From contig CACORJ010000005.1 in assembly GCA_902629575.1 (NCBI GenBank), positions 1 through 64,000 of the forward strand: 64,000 bases of DNA. Reading direction: 5' to 3'. The position numbers and the translations under genes are program-made. This stretch comes from an uncultured Pelagibacteraceae bacterium. Lineage in GTDB: Bacteria; Pseudomonadota; Alphaproteobacteria; Pelagibacterales; Pelagibacteraceae. Shown in pieces: positions 1 through 13,389 of this stretch (its first letter is position 1; each line of letters opens with the position of its first letter). The notes beneath the pieces were generated by a model. The model made no database searches, was not told the DNA's origin, and worked only from the letters and a program-made list of their open reading frames with translations.

Positions 1-54
1 ATAAGAGAATTTTTTAAAAATTGACATAATAAATAAGTTCTTGTAAAAAAAATA

Positions 55-104
55 TGCGCTGATTTAACTGAATTGCGAGCGCTTAAAAAAAACCGCTAAA
101 ATAG
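55..104 (+). ncRNA. SAM-II-like riboswitch upstream of metX
   Basis: TGCGCTGATTTAACTGAATTGCGAGCGC...CCGCTAAAATAG resembles the known SAM-II (metX/metA leader) core. P1 is GCGCT (56-60) with AGCGC (78-82). The pseudoknot is CT (68-69) with AG (103-104). It lies directly 5' of metX. Confidence 0.88.
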
Positions 105-137
105 TTTTTTTTCTCACAATTCAAAATAAGCTTAAAT

Positions 138-1256
138 ATGAATATTGAGAGAAATATAAAAACTATAATTGTAAAAAAACCACTTAAATTAGATTGTGGT
201 AAGACTATTGAAAATTTTCCAATCGCATTTGAGACTTATGGTGACCTCAACTTAAAAAAAGATAATGCAATATTAGTATTTCATGCTTTAACAGGAGATC
301 AATTCGTAACAGGGATAAATCCTATTACAAAAAAAGAAGGCTGGTGGTCATACGCAGTTGGTCCTGGCAAAGCGATAGATACAAATAAATATTTTGTTAT
401 ATGTTCAAATGTAATTGGTGGATGTATGGGATCATATGGACCAAGCCATATAAATGATAAAACAAAAAAAATTTTCGGTACAGATTTTCCAGTTATTACA
501 ATCAATGACATGGTTAATGCTCAATATAACTTGCTTGAATATTTTGGTATTAAAAAACTTTTTTCTGTTACAGGAGGTTCAATGGGAGGAATGCAAGTTC
601 TTCAATTCATAAGTAACTTTCCAAATAAATCTAAAACCGTTATACCAATTGCAACGACTTCTAGTCATTCAGCCCAGAATATTGCTTTCAACGAATTAGG
701 GAGACAAGCAATCACAGCTGATAATAACTGGAGAGATGGAACTTATAATTCTAACAATACTAACCCTAGTAAAGGCTTAGCGGTTGCTAGGATGGCAGCT
801 CACATTACTTATCTTTCAAAAAAAGGATTACAGGAAAAATTTGGTAGAAAATTACAAGAAAGAGAGGACCTTAAATTTGGGTTTGATGCAGATTTCCAAA
901 TTGAAAGTTATTTAAGATATCAAGGTTCTGTTTTTGTAGATAGATTTGATGCAAATAGTTATTTATATATTACAAGAGCTATGGATTATTTTGATTTAGC
1001 AAAGCAATTTAAAGGAAATTTATCGGATGCATTTAAAGAAACTAAAGCGAAATTCTTTATAATTTCATTTACTTCAGATTGGCTTTATCCAACTCAGGAG
1101 AACAAAGATATAGTAATTGCATTAAATTCCATAGGGGCTGATGTTGGTTTTGTTGAAATAGAATCAGACAAGGGTCACGACTCATTTTTATTAGATGTGC
1201 CTGATTTTTTAAATGCACTAAAAAATTTTTTAAATAAATCTTATTTAGAGAACTAA
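138..1256 (+). CDS. metX: Homoserine O-acetyltransferase
   Basis: Alpha/beta-hydrolase MetX motifs (VFHALTGDQF, GGSMGGMQ, DKGHDSFLLD). Downstream metW. Confidence 0.95.
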   Translation: MNIERNIKTIIVKKPLKLDCGKTIENFPIAFETYGDLNLKKDNAILVFHALTGDQFVTGINPITKKEGWWSYAVGPGKAIDTNKYFVICSNVIGGCMGSYGPSHINDKTKKIFGTDFPVITINDMVNAQYNLLEYFGIKKLFSVTGGSMGGMQVLQFISNFPNKSKTVIPIATTSSHSAQNIAFNELGRQAITADNNWRDGTYNSNNTNPSKGLAVARMAAHITYLSKKGLQEKFGRKLQEREDLKFGFDADFQIESYLRYQGSVFVDRFDANSYLYITRAMDYFDLAKQFKGNLSDAFKETKAKFFIISFTSDWLYPTQENKDIVIALNSIGADVGFVEIESDKGHDSFLLDVPDFLNALKNFLNKSYLEN

Positions 1257-1258
1257 AT

Positions 1259-1855
1259 ATGAAAAATGAATTCAAGGTAATAGCTGATTTAATTGAAAAA
1301 GATAGAAAAGTTTTAGATGTTGGTTGTGCTGATGGTACTCTAATGAAGTTCCTTAAAGATAACAAAAATATTAATATAAGAGGATTAGAAATTTCAAAAG
1401 CAAAGGTTCAACAGTGCATATCTAAAGGTCTAACTGTATTAGAGGGTAATGCTGAGAAGGATTTAAAACAATTTCCCGATAAGTCATTTGATTATGTTGT
1501 TTTGAGCCAAACTCTTCAGGCGTTTTTAAATCCTGAGTTGGTTTTAAATGAGCTTTTACGAGTTGGAAAAAAAGCAATAATAACGATTCCTAATTTTGGT
1601 TATTGGAAAGTAAGATTTCACTTGTTAATTAAAGGAACGATGCCAATTACCAAAACTTTACCAGATGAATGGTACAATACACCAAACCTACATATGTGTA
1701 CAATTAAAGATTTCTTTTATTTTGCAAAATCAAAAAATATTAAAATATTTAAATCACTAGCATTAAACAATTTGAATACTTCATTAATAAATAATAGAAA
1801 TTTAGGAATTAAAAATTTATTTGCAGATCTAGGGATATTTTTAATAGAAAAATAG
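1259..1855 (+). CDS. metW: Methionine biosynthesis protein MetW (methyltransferase-like)
   Basis: VLDVGCADGTLMKFL motif. Adjacent to metX. Confidence 0.92.
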   Translation: MKNEFKVIADLIEKDRKVLDVGCADGTLMKFLKDNKNINIRGLEISKAKVQQCISKGLTVLEGNAEKDLKQFPDKSFDYVVLSQTLQAFLNPELVLNELLRVGKKAIITIPNFGYWKVRFHLLIKGTMPITKTLPDEWYNTPNLHMCTIKDFFYFAKSKNIKIFKSLALNNLNTSLINNRNLGIKNLFADLGIFLIEK

Positions 1856-1856
1856 T

Positions 1857-2576
1857 ATGCGAGTTGAAATCATACCATGTCTTAAAGACAATTATAGTTA
1901 TTTAATTATAGATGATAAAAACAACTCTGCTTGTGTCATTGATCCCAGTGAAGATAAACCGATAGTAGATTATTTAAAAAACAAAAATATAAATTTAAAA
2001 TATATCTTAAATACTCATCATCATCCTGATCATATTGGAGGCAATAAAAATTTAAAAAAAATATTTAAGTCGGTTGTTGTCGGATTTAAAGAAGATTATA
2101 ATAGGATTCCAGAAATTGATATTTTTTTAAAAGATAATCAAATATGGAGGGCTGAAAACTTTATCGCGAAAATAATTCATACACCTGGTCATACATCTGG
2201 GCATATTTGCTACCATTTCTTTGAAGATCAATTAATATTTACAGGAGATACACTTTTTTCACTGGGTTGTGGGAGGATATTTGAGGGCACGCATAGCCAA
2301 ATGTATGAATCTTTAGAAAAGATAAAGGCTTTACCAGAAAAAACTAAAATTTATTGTGGTCACGAATACACATTTAGTAATTCAAAATTTTGCTTGAAGT
2401 ATGATCCTACTAACAAGAAACTTATCAAAAAAATCTCAGATCTAAAAAAAAAAATTGATAACGGTTTTCCAAGTATTCCAAGCACGTTAAAAGATGAAAT
2501 GGAGTGCAATATATTTCTTAAAGCAAAAGATCAAAAAAGTTTCTCAAAATTAAGAGATTTAAAGGACAATTTCTGA
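1857..2576 (+). CDS. gloB: Hydroxyacylglutathione hydrolase (glyoxalase II)
   Basis: THHHPDHIGG metallo-beta-lactamase motif, GDTLFSLGCGRIFEG. Confidence 0.93.
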   Translation: MRVEIIPCLKDNYSYLIIDDKNNSACVIDPSEDKPIVDYLKNKNINLKYILNTHHHPDHIGGNKNLKKIFKSVVVGFKEDYNRIPEIDIFLKDNQIWRAENFIAKIIHTPGHTSGHICYHFFEDQLIFTGDTLFSLGCGRIFEGTHSQMYESLEKIKALPEKTKIYCGHEYTFSNSKFCLKYDPTNKKLIKKISDLKKKIDNGFPSIPSTLKDEMECNIFLKAKDQKSFSKLRDLKDNF

Positions 2577-2586
2577 GTTATTCAAC

Positions 2587-2614
2587 TTGACTATATTTTA
2601 GCTCTGACTATATT
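2587..2614 (+). promoter_or_regulatory. Candidate sigma70-type promoter for rplU-rpmA
   Basis: TTGACT (2587-2592), 16-bp spacer, TATATT (2609-2614). Confidence 0.5.
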
Positions 2615-2642
2615 GCTAAACAATTTTTATACAACTAATACT

Positions 2643-3044
2643 ATGTCATACGCTATAATACAAACTGGTGGAAAACAGTATAAAGTAAAATCTGGAGAGA
2701 TTTTGAAAATTGAAAAACTACCAGATTCTAAGCCCGAAACTAAAATAGAATTCAAAGAAGTTTTAGCGTACGGAGATGAAAAAATGATTGAATTAGGTTC
2801 ACCAATGATAGATGGTGCAAAAGTTGAAGCAAACTTAATTAAAAATAGTAAAAATAGAACAATTTTAATTTTTAAAAAACGAAGAAGACATAATTCAAGA
2901 AGAAAAAATGGGCACAGACAAGAATTCTCTATGGTTAGAATAAACAAAATATTTTCAAAAGATGGTAAAGTTTTATCTGAAGCAGAAAATAAAGTTACAT
3001 CAGTTAAAAAAGTTGGAAAAGAAACTAAGGTTGAAAAAAAATAA
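2643..3044 (+). CDS. rplU: 50S ribosomal protein L21 with Lys-rich C-terminal tail
   Basis: MSYAIIQTGGKQYKVKSG start. The ORF track start at 2613 is likely too far upstream. Confidence 0.95.
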   Translation: MSYAIIQTGGKQYKVKSGEILKIEKLPDSKPETKIEFKEVLAYGDEKMIELGSPMIDGAKVEANLIKNSKNRTILIFKKRRRHNSRRKNGHRQEFSMVRINKIFSKDGKVLSEAENKVTSVKKVGKETKVEKK

Positions 3045-3055
3045 TTAGGTAAACT

Positions 3056-3310
3056 ATGGCAACAAAAAAAGCAGGTGGATCATCAAGAAATGGAAGAGAT
3101 AGTGCAGGAAGAAGACTTGGTGTAAAAAAATATGGTGGAGAGACTGTAGCACCTGGTAATATAATTGTAAGACAAAGAGGTACTAAAATATTTCCTGGTG
3201 AAAATGTTGAAATGGGGAAAGACCACTCTATTTTTTCTGTTATTAATGGTAAAGTTGTTTTTAAAAAAACTAAGGCAGATAGAACTTTTGTTTCAGTAAA
3301 ACCCAATTAG
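3056..3310 (+). CDS. rpmA: 50S ribosomal protein L27
   Basis: [28 protein letters not shown]. Confidence 0.97.
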   Translation: MATKKAGGSSRNGRDSAGRRLGVKKYGGETVAPGNIIVRQRGTKIFPGENVEMGKDHSIFSVINGKVVFKKTKADRTFVSVKPN

Positions 3311-3337
3311 TAGTGCAACTTAAATAAATGTTGTATT

Positions 3338-4321
3338 ATGAAATTTCTAGATCAAGTCAAAATATTCATTAAAGCTGGCGATGGTGGCGATGGTTCACCT
3401 AGTTTTAGAAGAGAAAAATTTATCGAATATGGTGGTCCAGATGGTGGTGATGGTGGAAAAGGTGGTTCAATAATTTTAAGATCTGAACAAAACTTAAATA
3501 CATTGATAGATTATAGATATCAACAACACCATAAAGCTGGAAGAGGTGAAAATGGTATGGGTCAAAATCGTACTGGTAAAAGTGGAGAGGATTTATTTCT
3601 TAAAGTTCCTATGGGAACACAAGTGTTTGAAGAAGATAACAAAACATTGATTTTCGATTTTATAAAGCCTAAAGAGGAGTTTGTTGCTGCAGTTGGAGGT
3701 AAGGGTGGATTAGGTAACACCAGATTTAAAAGTTCCACAAATAGAGCTCCAAGAAAATTTACAAAAGGCAGTTTGGGTGAAGAATTTATAATTTGGCTAC
3801 AACTTAAAACAATTGCAGACATTGGTATAATTGGCTTACCTAACGCAGGTAAATCAAGTCTGTTAGCATCGATAACAAATGCAAATCCAAAAATAGCAAA
3901 CTATCAATTTACAACTCTTAATCCAAATTTAGGTGTTGCTAGATATGATAATAAAGAAATTACTATTGCAGATATTCCAGGATTAATTGAAGGAGCCAAT
4001 AGGGGAACAGGATTGGGAATTAAATTCCTTAAACATATTGAAAGATGTAAAACACTTTTACATTTAATTGATGTTACCAATTCAGATTTGGAAAAATCTT
4101 ATAGACAAGTTCAAAATGAGCTTAAAAGCTATAGTTTAGACCTCCTTAAAAAACAGGAATTAATTGTTTTAAATAAAATAGATTTAATAGATGAAGTTTC
4201 TTTAGAAAAAAAAATTAAAAATTTTTCACAAAAATTAAATAAAGAAATTTTGACTCTATCGACTTTACAAAAATATTCAGTTTTAAATATTAAAGCAAAA
4301 CTAATTTCATATGTCTCTTAA
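3338..4321 (+). CDS. obgE: GTPase Obg/CgtA
   Basis: Glycine-rich Obg domain and GLPNAGKSSLL P-loop. Confidence 0.96.
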   Translation: MKFLDQVKIFIKAGDGGDGSPSFRREKFIEYGGPDGGDGGKGGSIILRSEQNLNTLIDYRYQQHHKAGRGENGMGQNRTGKSGEDLFLKVPMGTQVFEEDNKTLIFDFIKPKEEFVAAVGGKGGLGNTRFKSSTNRAPRKFTKGSLGEEFIIWLQLKTIADIGIIGLPNAGKSSLLASITNANPKIANYQFTTLNPNLGVARYDNKEITIADIPGLIEGANRGTGLGIKFLKHIERCKTLLHLIDVTNSDLEKSYRQVQNELKSYSLDLLKKQELIVLNKIDLIDEVSLEKKIKNFSQKLNKEILTLSTLQKYSVLNIKAKLISYVS

Positions 4322-5417
4322 AAGTTCAAAAATAATTGTAATTAAAATTGGTTCCTCATTATTAGTTAATGAAAATAAAAAAATAAGAAAGAAATGGCTT
4401 GCAAGCCTCGCTAAAGATATTCTTAAAATGAGAAAAATGGGTAAAAAATTAATAATCGTTAGTTCAGGTGCAATTGCATTAGGTTGTATAAAACTAAATA
4501 TTGATAAAAGAAAACTTAAACTAGATAAAAGTCAAGCAGTAGCATCTATCGGTCAAATTGAATTAATGAATTTATATTCGAATATTTTTTCTAAAATTAG
4601 ATTAAATGTTTCTCAAATTTTACTTACTTTAGAGGACACTGAGGAAAGGAGAAGATCCCTGAATGCAAAAAGAACATTTGAAAATTTGTTTAATTTAGAT
4701 TTTATACCGGTTGTAAATGAAAATGATACCATTGCTACTTCAGAAATAAAATATGGTGACAATGACAGATTGGCTTCACGTGTTGCTCAGATCACTAACG
4801 CAGATACTCTTGTTCTCCTGTCAGATGTAGATGGTTTGTACACAAAAAATCCTAAATTATTCAAAAATGCGAGGTTGATTAAAAAAGTGGAAAATCTTAA
4901 TGTGGAATTGAAGCATTTTGACTTTAAGGGGATAAATGAACTTGGAAGCGGTGGTATGAATACTAAAATTGAGGCTGCTAAAATTTGTCGATTATCAGGG
5001 TGCAACATGATTATTGCTAATGGTTTATATGAAAATCCTTTAAATAAAATTATGACCCATAAAAATTACACATTATTCATCTCAAAAATTTCAAAATTAG
5101 ATGCAAGAAAAAAATGGATTATCAGTTCCATTTCACCTAAAGGGGAATTAATTATAGATGACGGAGCAAAGAAAGCATTAAAATCTGGAAAAAGTTTACT
5201 CGCCGCAGGTATAAAAAAAGTGAATGGAAAATTCAATAAGGGCGATCATATCAAGATACTTGATAAATCTAATAATGAGTGTGCAAGAGGATTATGCTCA
5301 TTTTCATCTCAAGAAGTACTCAAAATATTAGGTCACCAGTCTAAGGAAATAGAAAAAATATTAGGTTACACTACAAAATCAGAGGTAGTACACAAAGATG
5401 ACATGGTAGAAATTTAA
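4311..5417 (+). CDS. proB: Glutamate 5-kinase
   Basis: KIGSSLLVN, VSSGAIALG, VNENDTIAT, PUA-like C-terminus. Next to proA. Confidence 0.95.
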   Translation: MSLKSSKIIVIKIGSSLLVNENKKIRKKWLASLAKDILKMRKMGKKLIIVSSGAIALGCIKLNIDKRKLKLDKSQAVASIGQIELMNLYSNIFSKIRLNVSQILLTLEDTEERRRSLNAKRTFENLFNLDFIPVVNENDTIATSEIKYGDNDRLASRVAQITNADTLVLLSDVDGLYTKNPKLFKNARLIKKVENLNVELKHFDFKGINELGSGGMNTKIEAAKICRLSGCNMIIANGLYENPLNKIMTHKNYTLFISKISKLDARKKWIISSISPKGELIIDDGAKKALKSGKSLLAAGIKKVNGKFNKGDHIKILDKSNNECARGLCSFSSQEVLKILGHQSKEIEKILGYTTKSEVVHKDDMVEI

Positions 5418-6667
5418 TGGAAAATTATTTATTAAATCTAGGAAAGAAAGCTAAAAACTTATCTACCTCTATCATTGATTCAAATAAAAAAAATCAAGTT
5501 TTGAAAGATTATTGTAAGTTGATATTAAAGAATAAACAAAAAATTATTACTGAAAATAAAAAAGATTTAAGTAACGCAACTTATAAAGGTTTAAAAGAGA
5601 ATCTTTTGCAAAGACTATTGATTAATGAGAAAAAAATTTTTGAAATTATTAATTCATTAAAAGCTATTATAAAATTTAAAGATCCAGTAGATAGAACGTT
5701 AGCGAAATGGATTAGACCAAATGGACTAAAAATTAAAAAAAAAACTATCCCAATAGGAGTTGTTAGTGTTATTTATGAGAGCAGACCAAATGTTACATCT
5801 GATGTTGCTTCGCTCTGTTTTAAGTCAGGTAATCCTGTAATTTTAAAAGGTGGTTCTGAAGCGTACTTTTCAAATAAAATTTTAACTAATTTATTTAAGA
5901 AAGCTCTTTTAAAAAATAATGTTAGTAAAGATTTTGTTCAATTTGTTGACACTAAAGACAGGAAATCAGTTGATTTTTTATTATTAAAAATGTCTGATTA
6001 TATTGATGTTATAATACCTAGAGGTGGTAAAGGACTAGTTAAAAAAGTTAAAGATTTATCTAAAGTACCAATTATTGGTCATTTAGAAGGCGTATGTCAT
6101 ACTTATATAGATCAATATGCCGATCTAAATATGAGTAAAAAAATTACTTTAAATGCTAAATTAAGAAACACAGCTATATGTGGAGCTACCGAAACAATTT
6201 TAATTCATAAAAAGATATTAAAAAAGTTTTGCAATCCTATTTTATATAATCTCGAAAAAAATGGATGCAAAATAATTGGCGATGTGGATATTAAAAAATT
6301 TTATGACGGAAAAATTCAAAAAGTAAAAAACAATGACTGGTCAAAAGAATATTTATCACCAATAGTATCAGTAAAATCAGTGAAAAGTATTTATGAAGCA
6401 ATTAATCATATTAACAGATATGGAACAATGCATACTGATGCAATCATAACAAAAAATAAAGAGTTAGCTAAAAAATTTTTGAAAAAAGTTAAAAGTGCAA
6501 TAGCAATGCATAATACCTCCACTCAATTTTCCGACGGGGGTGAGTTTGGTTTTGGAGGTGAAGTTGGTATTTCAACAAATGTGCTTCCTCCAAGAGGTCC
6601 TGTAGGTTTAGATCAACTTGTCTCATATAAATATGAAATTTCAAGTAATGGTAAAATTAGAAAATAA
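5417..6667 (+). CDS. proA: Gamma-glutamyl phosphate reductase
   Basis: YESRPNVTSDVASLCFKSGN, FGFGGEVGISTNVLPPRGPVG. TAATG overlap with proB. Confidence 0.95.
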   Translation: MENYLLNLGKKAKNLSTSIIDSNKKNQVLKDYCKLILKNKQKIITENKKDLSNATYKGLKENLLQRLLINEKKIFEIINSLKAIIKFKDPVDRTLAKWIRPNGLKIKKKTIPIGVVSVIYESRPNVTSDVASLCFKSGNPVILKGGSEAYFSNKILTNLFKKALLKNNVSKDFVQFVDTKDRKSVDFLLLKMSDYIDVIIPRGGKGLVKKVKDLSKVPIIGHLEGVCHTYIDQYADLNMSKKITLNAKLRNTAICGATETILIHKKILKKFCNPILYNLEKNGCKIIGDVDIKKFYDGKIQKVKNNDWSKEYLSPIVSVKSVKSIYEAINHINRYGTMHTDAIITKNKELAKKFLKKVKSAIAMHNTSTQFSDGGEFGFGGEVGISTNVLPPRGPVGLDQLVSYKYEISSNGKIRK

Positions 6668-7190
6668 ATCAAAATTTAAAAAAATTAAAATTGGTATTTT
6701 AGGAGGATCTTTTGATCCAGCTCATAAAGGACACTTAGCAATTTCAAAAGAGGCCCTAAAAAAATTTAATTTAAAATTTATTATTTGGGCTGTTACAAAT
6801 CAAAATCCATTTAAAAAAAAAAGTTTAAAAGAATTAAAACATAGAATATCTGTATGCAAAAAAATTACTACCAAAAATAAATTTATAAAAATAAGATATT
6901 TTGATGATTTAATAAACTCAAATAAAACCTCAGACTTATTAGACCATATTAACAAGAAGGGTAAATATGAATTATTTTTTTTGATGGGTGCAGATAATCT
7001 AATTAATTTTCATAAATGGCATAAATGGAAAAATATTTTAAAAAAATCAAAAATTTTAGTTTTTGATAGGCATGGTTACAAAAAAAAATCGTTAGATTCA
7101 AAGGTATATAAGAGTTCTTACGGAAAAAAGGTAATTTTTGTCAAATTTAATAAAGTCAACATTTCATCTTCTCAATTAAGAAAAATTTGA
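6648..7190 (+). CDS. nadD: Nicotinate-nucleotide adenylyltransferase
   Basis: GILGGSFDPAHKGHL motif, ISSSQLRK. Internal ATG at 6648 preferred over 6618. Confidence 0.9.
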   Translation: MVKLENKSKFKKIKIGILGGSFDPAHKGHLAISKEALKKFNLKFIIWAVTNQNPFKKKSLKELKHRISVCKKITTKNKFIKIRYFDDLINSNKTSDLLDHINKKGKYELFFLMGADNLINFHKWHKWKNILKKSKILVFDRHGYKKKSLDSKVYKSSYGKKVIFVKFNKVNISSSQLRKI

Positions 7191-7207
7191 TAATCTAAAA
7201 ACAATTA

Positions 7208-7558
7208 ATGGATAAAAATTCAAATCTAAAAAATATTATTATAAAAACCCTAGATCTGAACAAAGCTTACGATATAATCAGTATTGATTTAAAGGATAAA
7301 AGTTCAATAGCTGATTATATGATAATTGCTAGTGGAAATTCATCAAGACATATCCAATCATTATCACAACAAGTTCTAGAAAAATTTAAAGACAATGGAT
7401 TAAGAGACTCTCGGATAGAGGGAAAAGAGAGCAATGAGTGGAAATTAGTGGATGGTATTGATCTTATCGTACATATTTTTCATCCAGAAAAAAGAAAGTT
7501 TTATGAGTTAGAAAAAATATGGTCAGAGCTGATACCAAGAGAAAAACTTATAATATGA
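7208..7558 (+). CDS. rsfS: Ribosomal silencing factor RsfS
   Basis: DYMIIASGNSSRHIQSL, E-x-EWKLVDGIDLIVHIF. Confidence 0.92.
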   Translation: MDKNSNLKNIIIKTLDLNKAYDIISIDLKDKSSIADYMIIASGNSSRHIQSLSQQVLEKFKDNGLRDSRIEGKESNEWKLVDGIDLIVHIFHPEKRKFYELEKIWSELIPREKLII

Positions 7559-8691
7559 AAAAAATTCTTTTTATCTTTTTTTTTATAAAATTAATATTTT
7601 TTACAAATTATTCTAATTCTTCAGAAACTGATATATACAAAAAAATTGATCTTTTTGGGGAAGTATTAGAAAAAATTAACAAAGAATATGTTGATGAAAT
7701 TGATCAATCAGAAAGTATGGATTCTGCAATTAATGGCCTTCTTCAATCTCTTGATCCCTATTCAGCCTATATGCCTCCAGAAATATTCAATCAAATGCAA
7801 ACAGAGACAAGCGGAGAATTCGGTGGACTCGGAATTGAAGTTAGCATGGAGTCAGGCGTCGTGAAAGTTATTTCACCAATTGACGATACCCCGGCATTTA
7901 GAGCAGGAATTAAAGCAGGTGACTACATTGTAAAAATAGAAAATAATCAAGTTCAAGGTAAGACTTTAAGTGAAGCTGTCGAACTGATGCGCGGACCTGT
8001 TGGGTCATCAATTGAGCTCACAATTCGTAGGAGAGGAGAAAAAAAAGCTCTTACGTTTAATATCACAAGAGAAATTATTGAAATTCAATCAGTAAAAATG
8101 GAACTATTAGAAAATAATATTGGCTATATTAGGCTGACTTCTTTTAATGAAAACAGTAGTGATCAAATAGAACAAAAAATAAAATTACTAGAAAATAAAC
8201 AAAAAATAAATGCTTACATTCTAGATTTAAGAAATAATCCTGGGGGTTTATTAACTCAAGCAATTAGGATCTCTGATTTTTTTTTAGATAATGGTGAAAT
8301 TGTATCTACCAAAAGTAGAAAAGCATCGGAAAACAGAAAATGGTTTGCAAAAAAAGGTGATATTACAGAAGGAAAAACTTTATTAGTACTAATTAATTAT
8401 GGTTCTGCCTCAGCTTCAGAGATTGTTGCAGGTGCTCTTAAAGATCATAAAAGAGCGATTATTATTGGGGAGAATAGTTTTGGTAAAGGCTCTGTACAAT
8501 CCATCATTCCTCTTAAAAATAAAGGAGCAATACGTCTAACTGTAGCAAAATACTACCTTCCTTCAGGAAAATCTATTTCAGAAGTAGGAGTCAAACCTGA
8601 TATAGAGGTAAGTGAAGAGGGGGATGATTTTAGAATAAAAACTGATACAGATAATCAATTAAATTACGCTCTAAAATTACTTAACGGATAG
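7555..8691 (+). CDS. ctpA: Carboxyl-terminal processing peptidase, S41 family, PDZ domain
   Basis: PDZ (FGGLGIEVSMESG), catalytic GSASASEIVAGALKDH and GKGSVQ. Signal peptide at N-terminus. Internal ATG at 7555. Confidence 0.9.
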   Translation: MKKILFIFFFIKLIFFTNYSNSSETDIYKKIDLFGEVLEKINKEYVDEIDQSESMDSAINGLLQSLDPYSAYMPPEIFNQMQTETSGEFGGLGIEVSMESGVVKVISPIDDTPAFRAGIKAGDYIVKIENNQVQGKTLSEAVELMRGPVGSSIELTIRRRGEKKALTFNITREIIEIQSVKMELLENNIGYIRLTSFNENSSDQIEQKIKLLENKQKINAYILDLRNNPGGLLTQAIRISDFFLDNGEIVSTKSRKASENRKWFAKKGDITEGKTLLVLINYGSASASEIVAGALKDHKRAIIIGENSFGKGSVQSIIPLKNKGAIRLTVAKYYLPSGKSISEVGVKPDIEVSEEGDDFRIKTDTDNQLNYALKLLNG

Positions 8692-8692
8692 A

Positions 8693-9161
8693 ATGAGTAG
8701 AAATTTTAGTAATCTACCACTACGAAGTGGTGTTGGTATAGTTTTATTAAATAAAGATAACAAAGTGCTAGTTGCAAGAAGAATAGATAACCCGAAAAAT
8801 TTCTGGCAGATGCCTCAGGGTGGTGTTGACAAAGGTGAAGATTTTTTAAAAGCAGCCTTTAGAGAATTAGAGGAAGAGACAAGTGTAAAAAGTGTTGAAC
8901 TTATAAAAGAACTCGATGGAAGTATCACATATGAACTGCCTAATAGATTATTGGGAATAATTTGGAAAGGAAAGTATAGAGGTCAAAGGCAAAAATGGTT
9001 TTTAATGAGATTTACTGGTAATGATGATGAAATCAATATTAATACTAAAAAACCAGAATTTTTAGATTGGAAGTGGATAGAGTTAGACTTAATTACAGAT
9101 GTCGTAGTTGATTTCAAACAGCATGTTTACAAAGAAGTTAAAGAAAAAGTGAAAAAAATAA

Positions 9162-9169
<8 letters not shown>
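8693..9169 (+). CDS. rppH: RNA pyrophosphohydrolase (Nudix)
   Basis: QMPQGGVDKGEDFLKAAFRELEEETSV Nudix box. Confidence 0.92.
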
Positions 9170-11847
<2,678 letters not shown>

Positions 11848-11853
11848 AAATTA

Positions 11854-13389
11854 TTAAGATTTAAAATTTCCTTTTAATTGAGTGATTACCTCAACAAGCA
11901 ATTTTTCTTTATCTTCCTCAAGTTTTCCTGAACTTAAAATTGACTCGATAATTTCAGGCTTATCTGATTTACATTTTTCAATAATCTTGCTCTCAAATTT
12001 AGCAACATCTTTTAAATCAATATCATCAAGATAACCTTTTACACCACAAAATACTGAAATAACTTGTTCTGCAACAGTCATGGGTGAATATTGTTTTTGT
12101 TTTAAAAGTTCAGTTAACTTAGAGCCTCTATTCAAAAGTTGCTGAGTAGATGCATCTAAATCAGATCCAAATTGAGCAAAAGCTGCCATTTCTCTGTATT
12201 GTGCTAGCTCTAGTTTCATTGAACCAGAAACTTTTTTCATCGCTTTAGTTTGAGCTGATGAACCAACCCTAGATACTGATAAACCTACGTTAATTGCAGG
12301 TCTTATACCTTGGTTAAATAGTTCTGTTTCAAGGAAAATTTGTCCATCTGTAATTGAAATAACGTTAGTAGGAATGAACGCGGATACGTCTCCACCTTGT
12401 GTTTCAATAATTGGCAGTGCAGTAAGTGATCCACCACCATGTTCGTCACTTAATTTAGCTGCTCTTTCTAGTAATCTACTATGAAGATAAAATACATCTC
12501 CAGGATAAGCCTCACGCCCTGGAGGTCTTCTTAATAGCAATGACATTTGTCTATAAGCAACTGCTTGTTTAGACAAATCATCATAAATTATTAACGCATG
12601 CATTCCATTATCTCTAAAATACTCTCCCATAGCACAACCTGTGTATGGTGCTAAAAATTGTAAAGGAGCAGAGTCCGATGCAGTAGCAGCAACGATTGTT
12701 GTGTACTCCATAGCTCCAGCTTCTTCTAATGTTTTTTGAATTTGTCTTACTGTTGATCTTTTTTGTCCAACTGCAACGTATATACAATACAGTTTTTGTT
12801 TTTCATCACCAGATTCATTGATTTTTTTTTGATTAATAATTGCATCTACTGCAACTGCTGTTTTACCAGTTTGTCTATCACCGATAATTAATTCCCTTTG
12901 CCCTCTTCCAATCGGAACTAGACTGTCAATTGATTTAAGACCAGTTTGCATTGGTTCACTTACTGATTGTCGTGGAATAATACCAGGAGCTTTTACTTCA
13001 ACCCTGCTTTTTTTAATTCCTTTATCTAATGGTCCTTTTCCATCAATAGGATTTCCTAAACCATCCACTACTCTTCCTAATAATTCTTTTCCAACTGGAG
13101 TGTCAACAATATTACCCGTTCTTTTTACTACATCCCCTTCTTTAACATTTCTGTCATCACCAAAAATTACGACACCGACGTTTTCACTTTCTAAGTTTAG
13201 AGCCATACCTTTTGAACCATCTGCAAACTCTACCATTTCACCAGCTTGAACATTATCCAAACCATAAATCCTAGCAATACCGTCTCCAACTGATAAAACT
13301 TGACCAACTTCTGTGACTTCTGCTTTATCACCAAAATTTTTAATTTGTTCTTTTAATATTTTTGTAACTTCTGAAGGATTTATTTCCAT
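11854..13389 (-). CDS. atpA: ATP synthase alpha subunit
   Basis: [45 protein letters not shown]. Confidence 0.98.
   Translation of the reverse strand: MEINPSEVTKILKEQIKNFGDKAEVTEVGQVLSVGDGIARIYGLDNVQAGEMVEFADGSKGMALNLESENVGVVIFGDDRNVKEGDVVKRTGNIVDTPVGKELLGRVVDGLGNPIDGKGPLDKGIKKSRVEVKAPGIIPRQSVSEPMQTGLKSIDSLVPIGRGQRELIIGDRQTGKTAVAVDAIINQKKINESGDEKQKLYCIYVAVGQKRSTVRQIQKTLEEAGAMEYTTIVAATASDSAPLQFLAPYTGCAMGEYFRDNGMHALIIYDDLSKQAVAYRQMSLLLRRPPGREAYPGDVFYLHSRLLERAAKLSDEHGGGSLTALPIIETQGGDVSAFIPTNVISITDGQIFLETELFNQGIRPAINVGLSVSRVGSSAQTKAMKKVSGSMKLELAQYREMAAFAQFGSDLDASTQQLLNRGSKLTELLKQKQYSPMTVAEQVISVFCGVKGYLDDIDLKDVAKFESKIIEKCKSDKPEIIESILSSGKLEEDKEKLLVEVITQLKGNFKS

Noticed and set aside
299-511. Antisense ORFs inside strong genes (e.g. 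299-511 -, 3562-3822 -, 14060-14338 +, 25571-25987 +, 41669-42148 -, 42337-42762 -)
   Set aside because: They lie opposite well-supported conserved coding sequences and encode low-complexity or hydrophobic translations with no family resemblance. Expected by-products of AT-rich codon usage.
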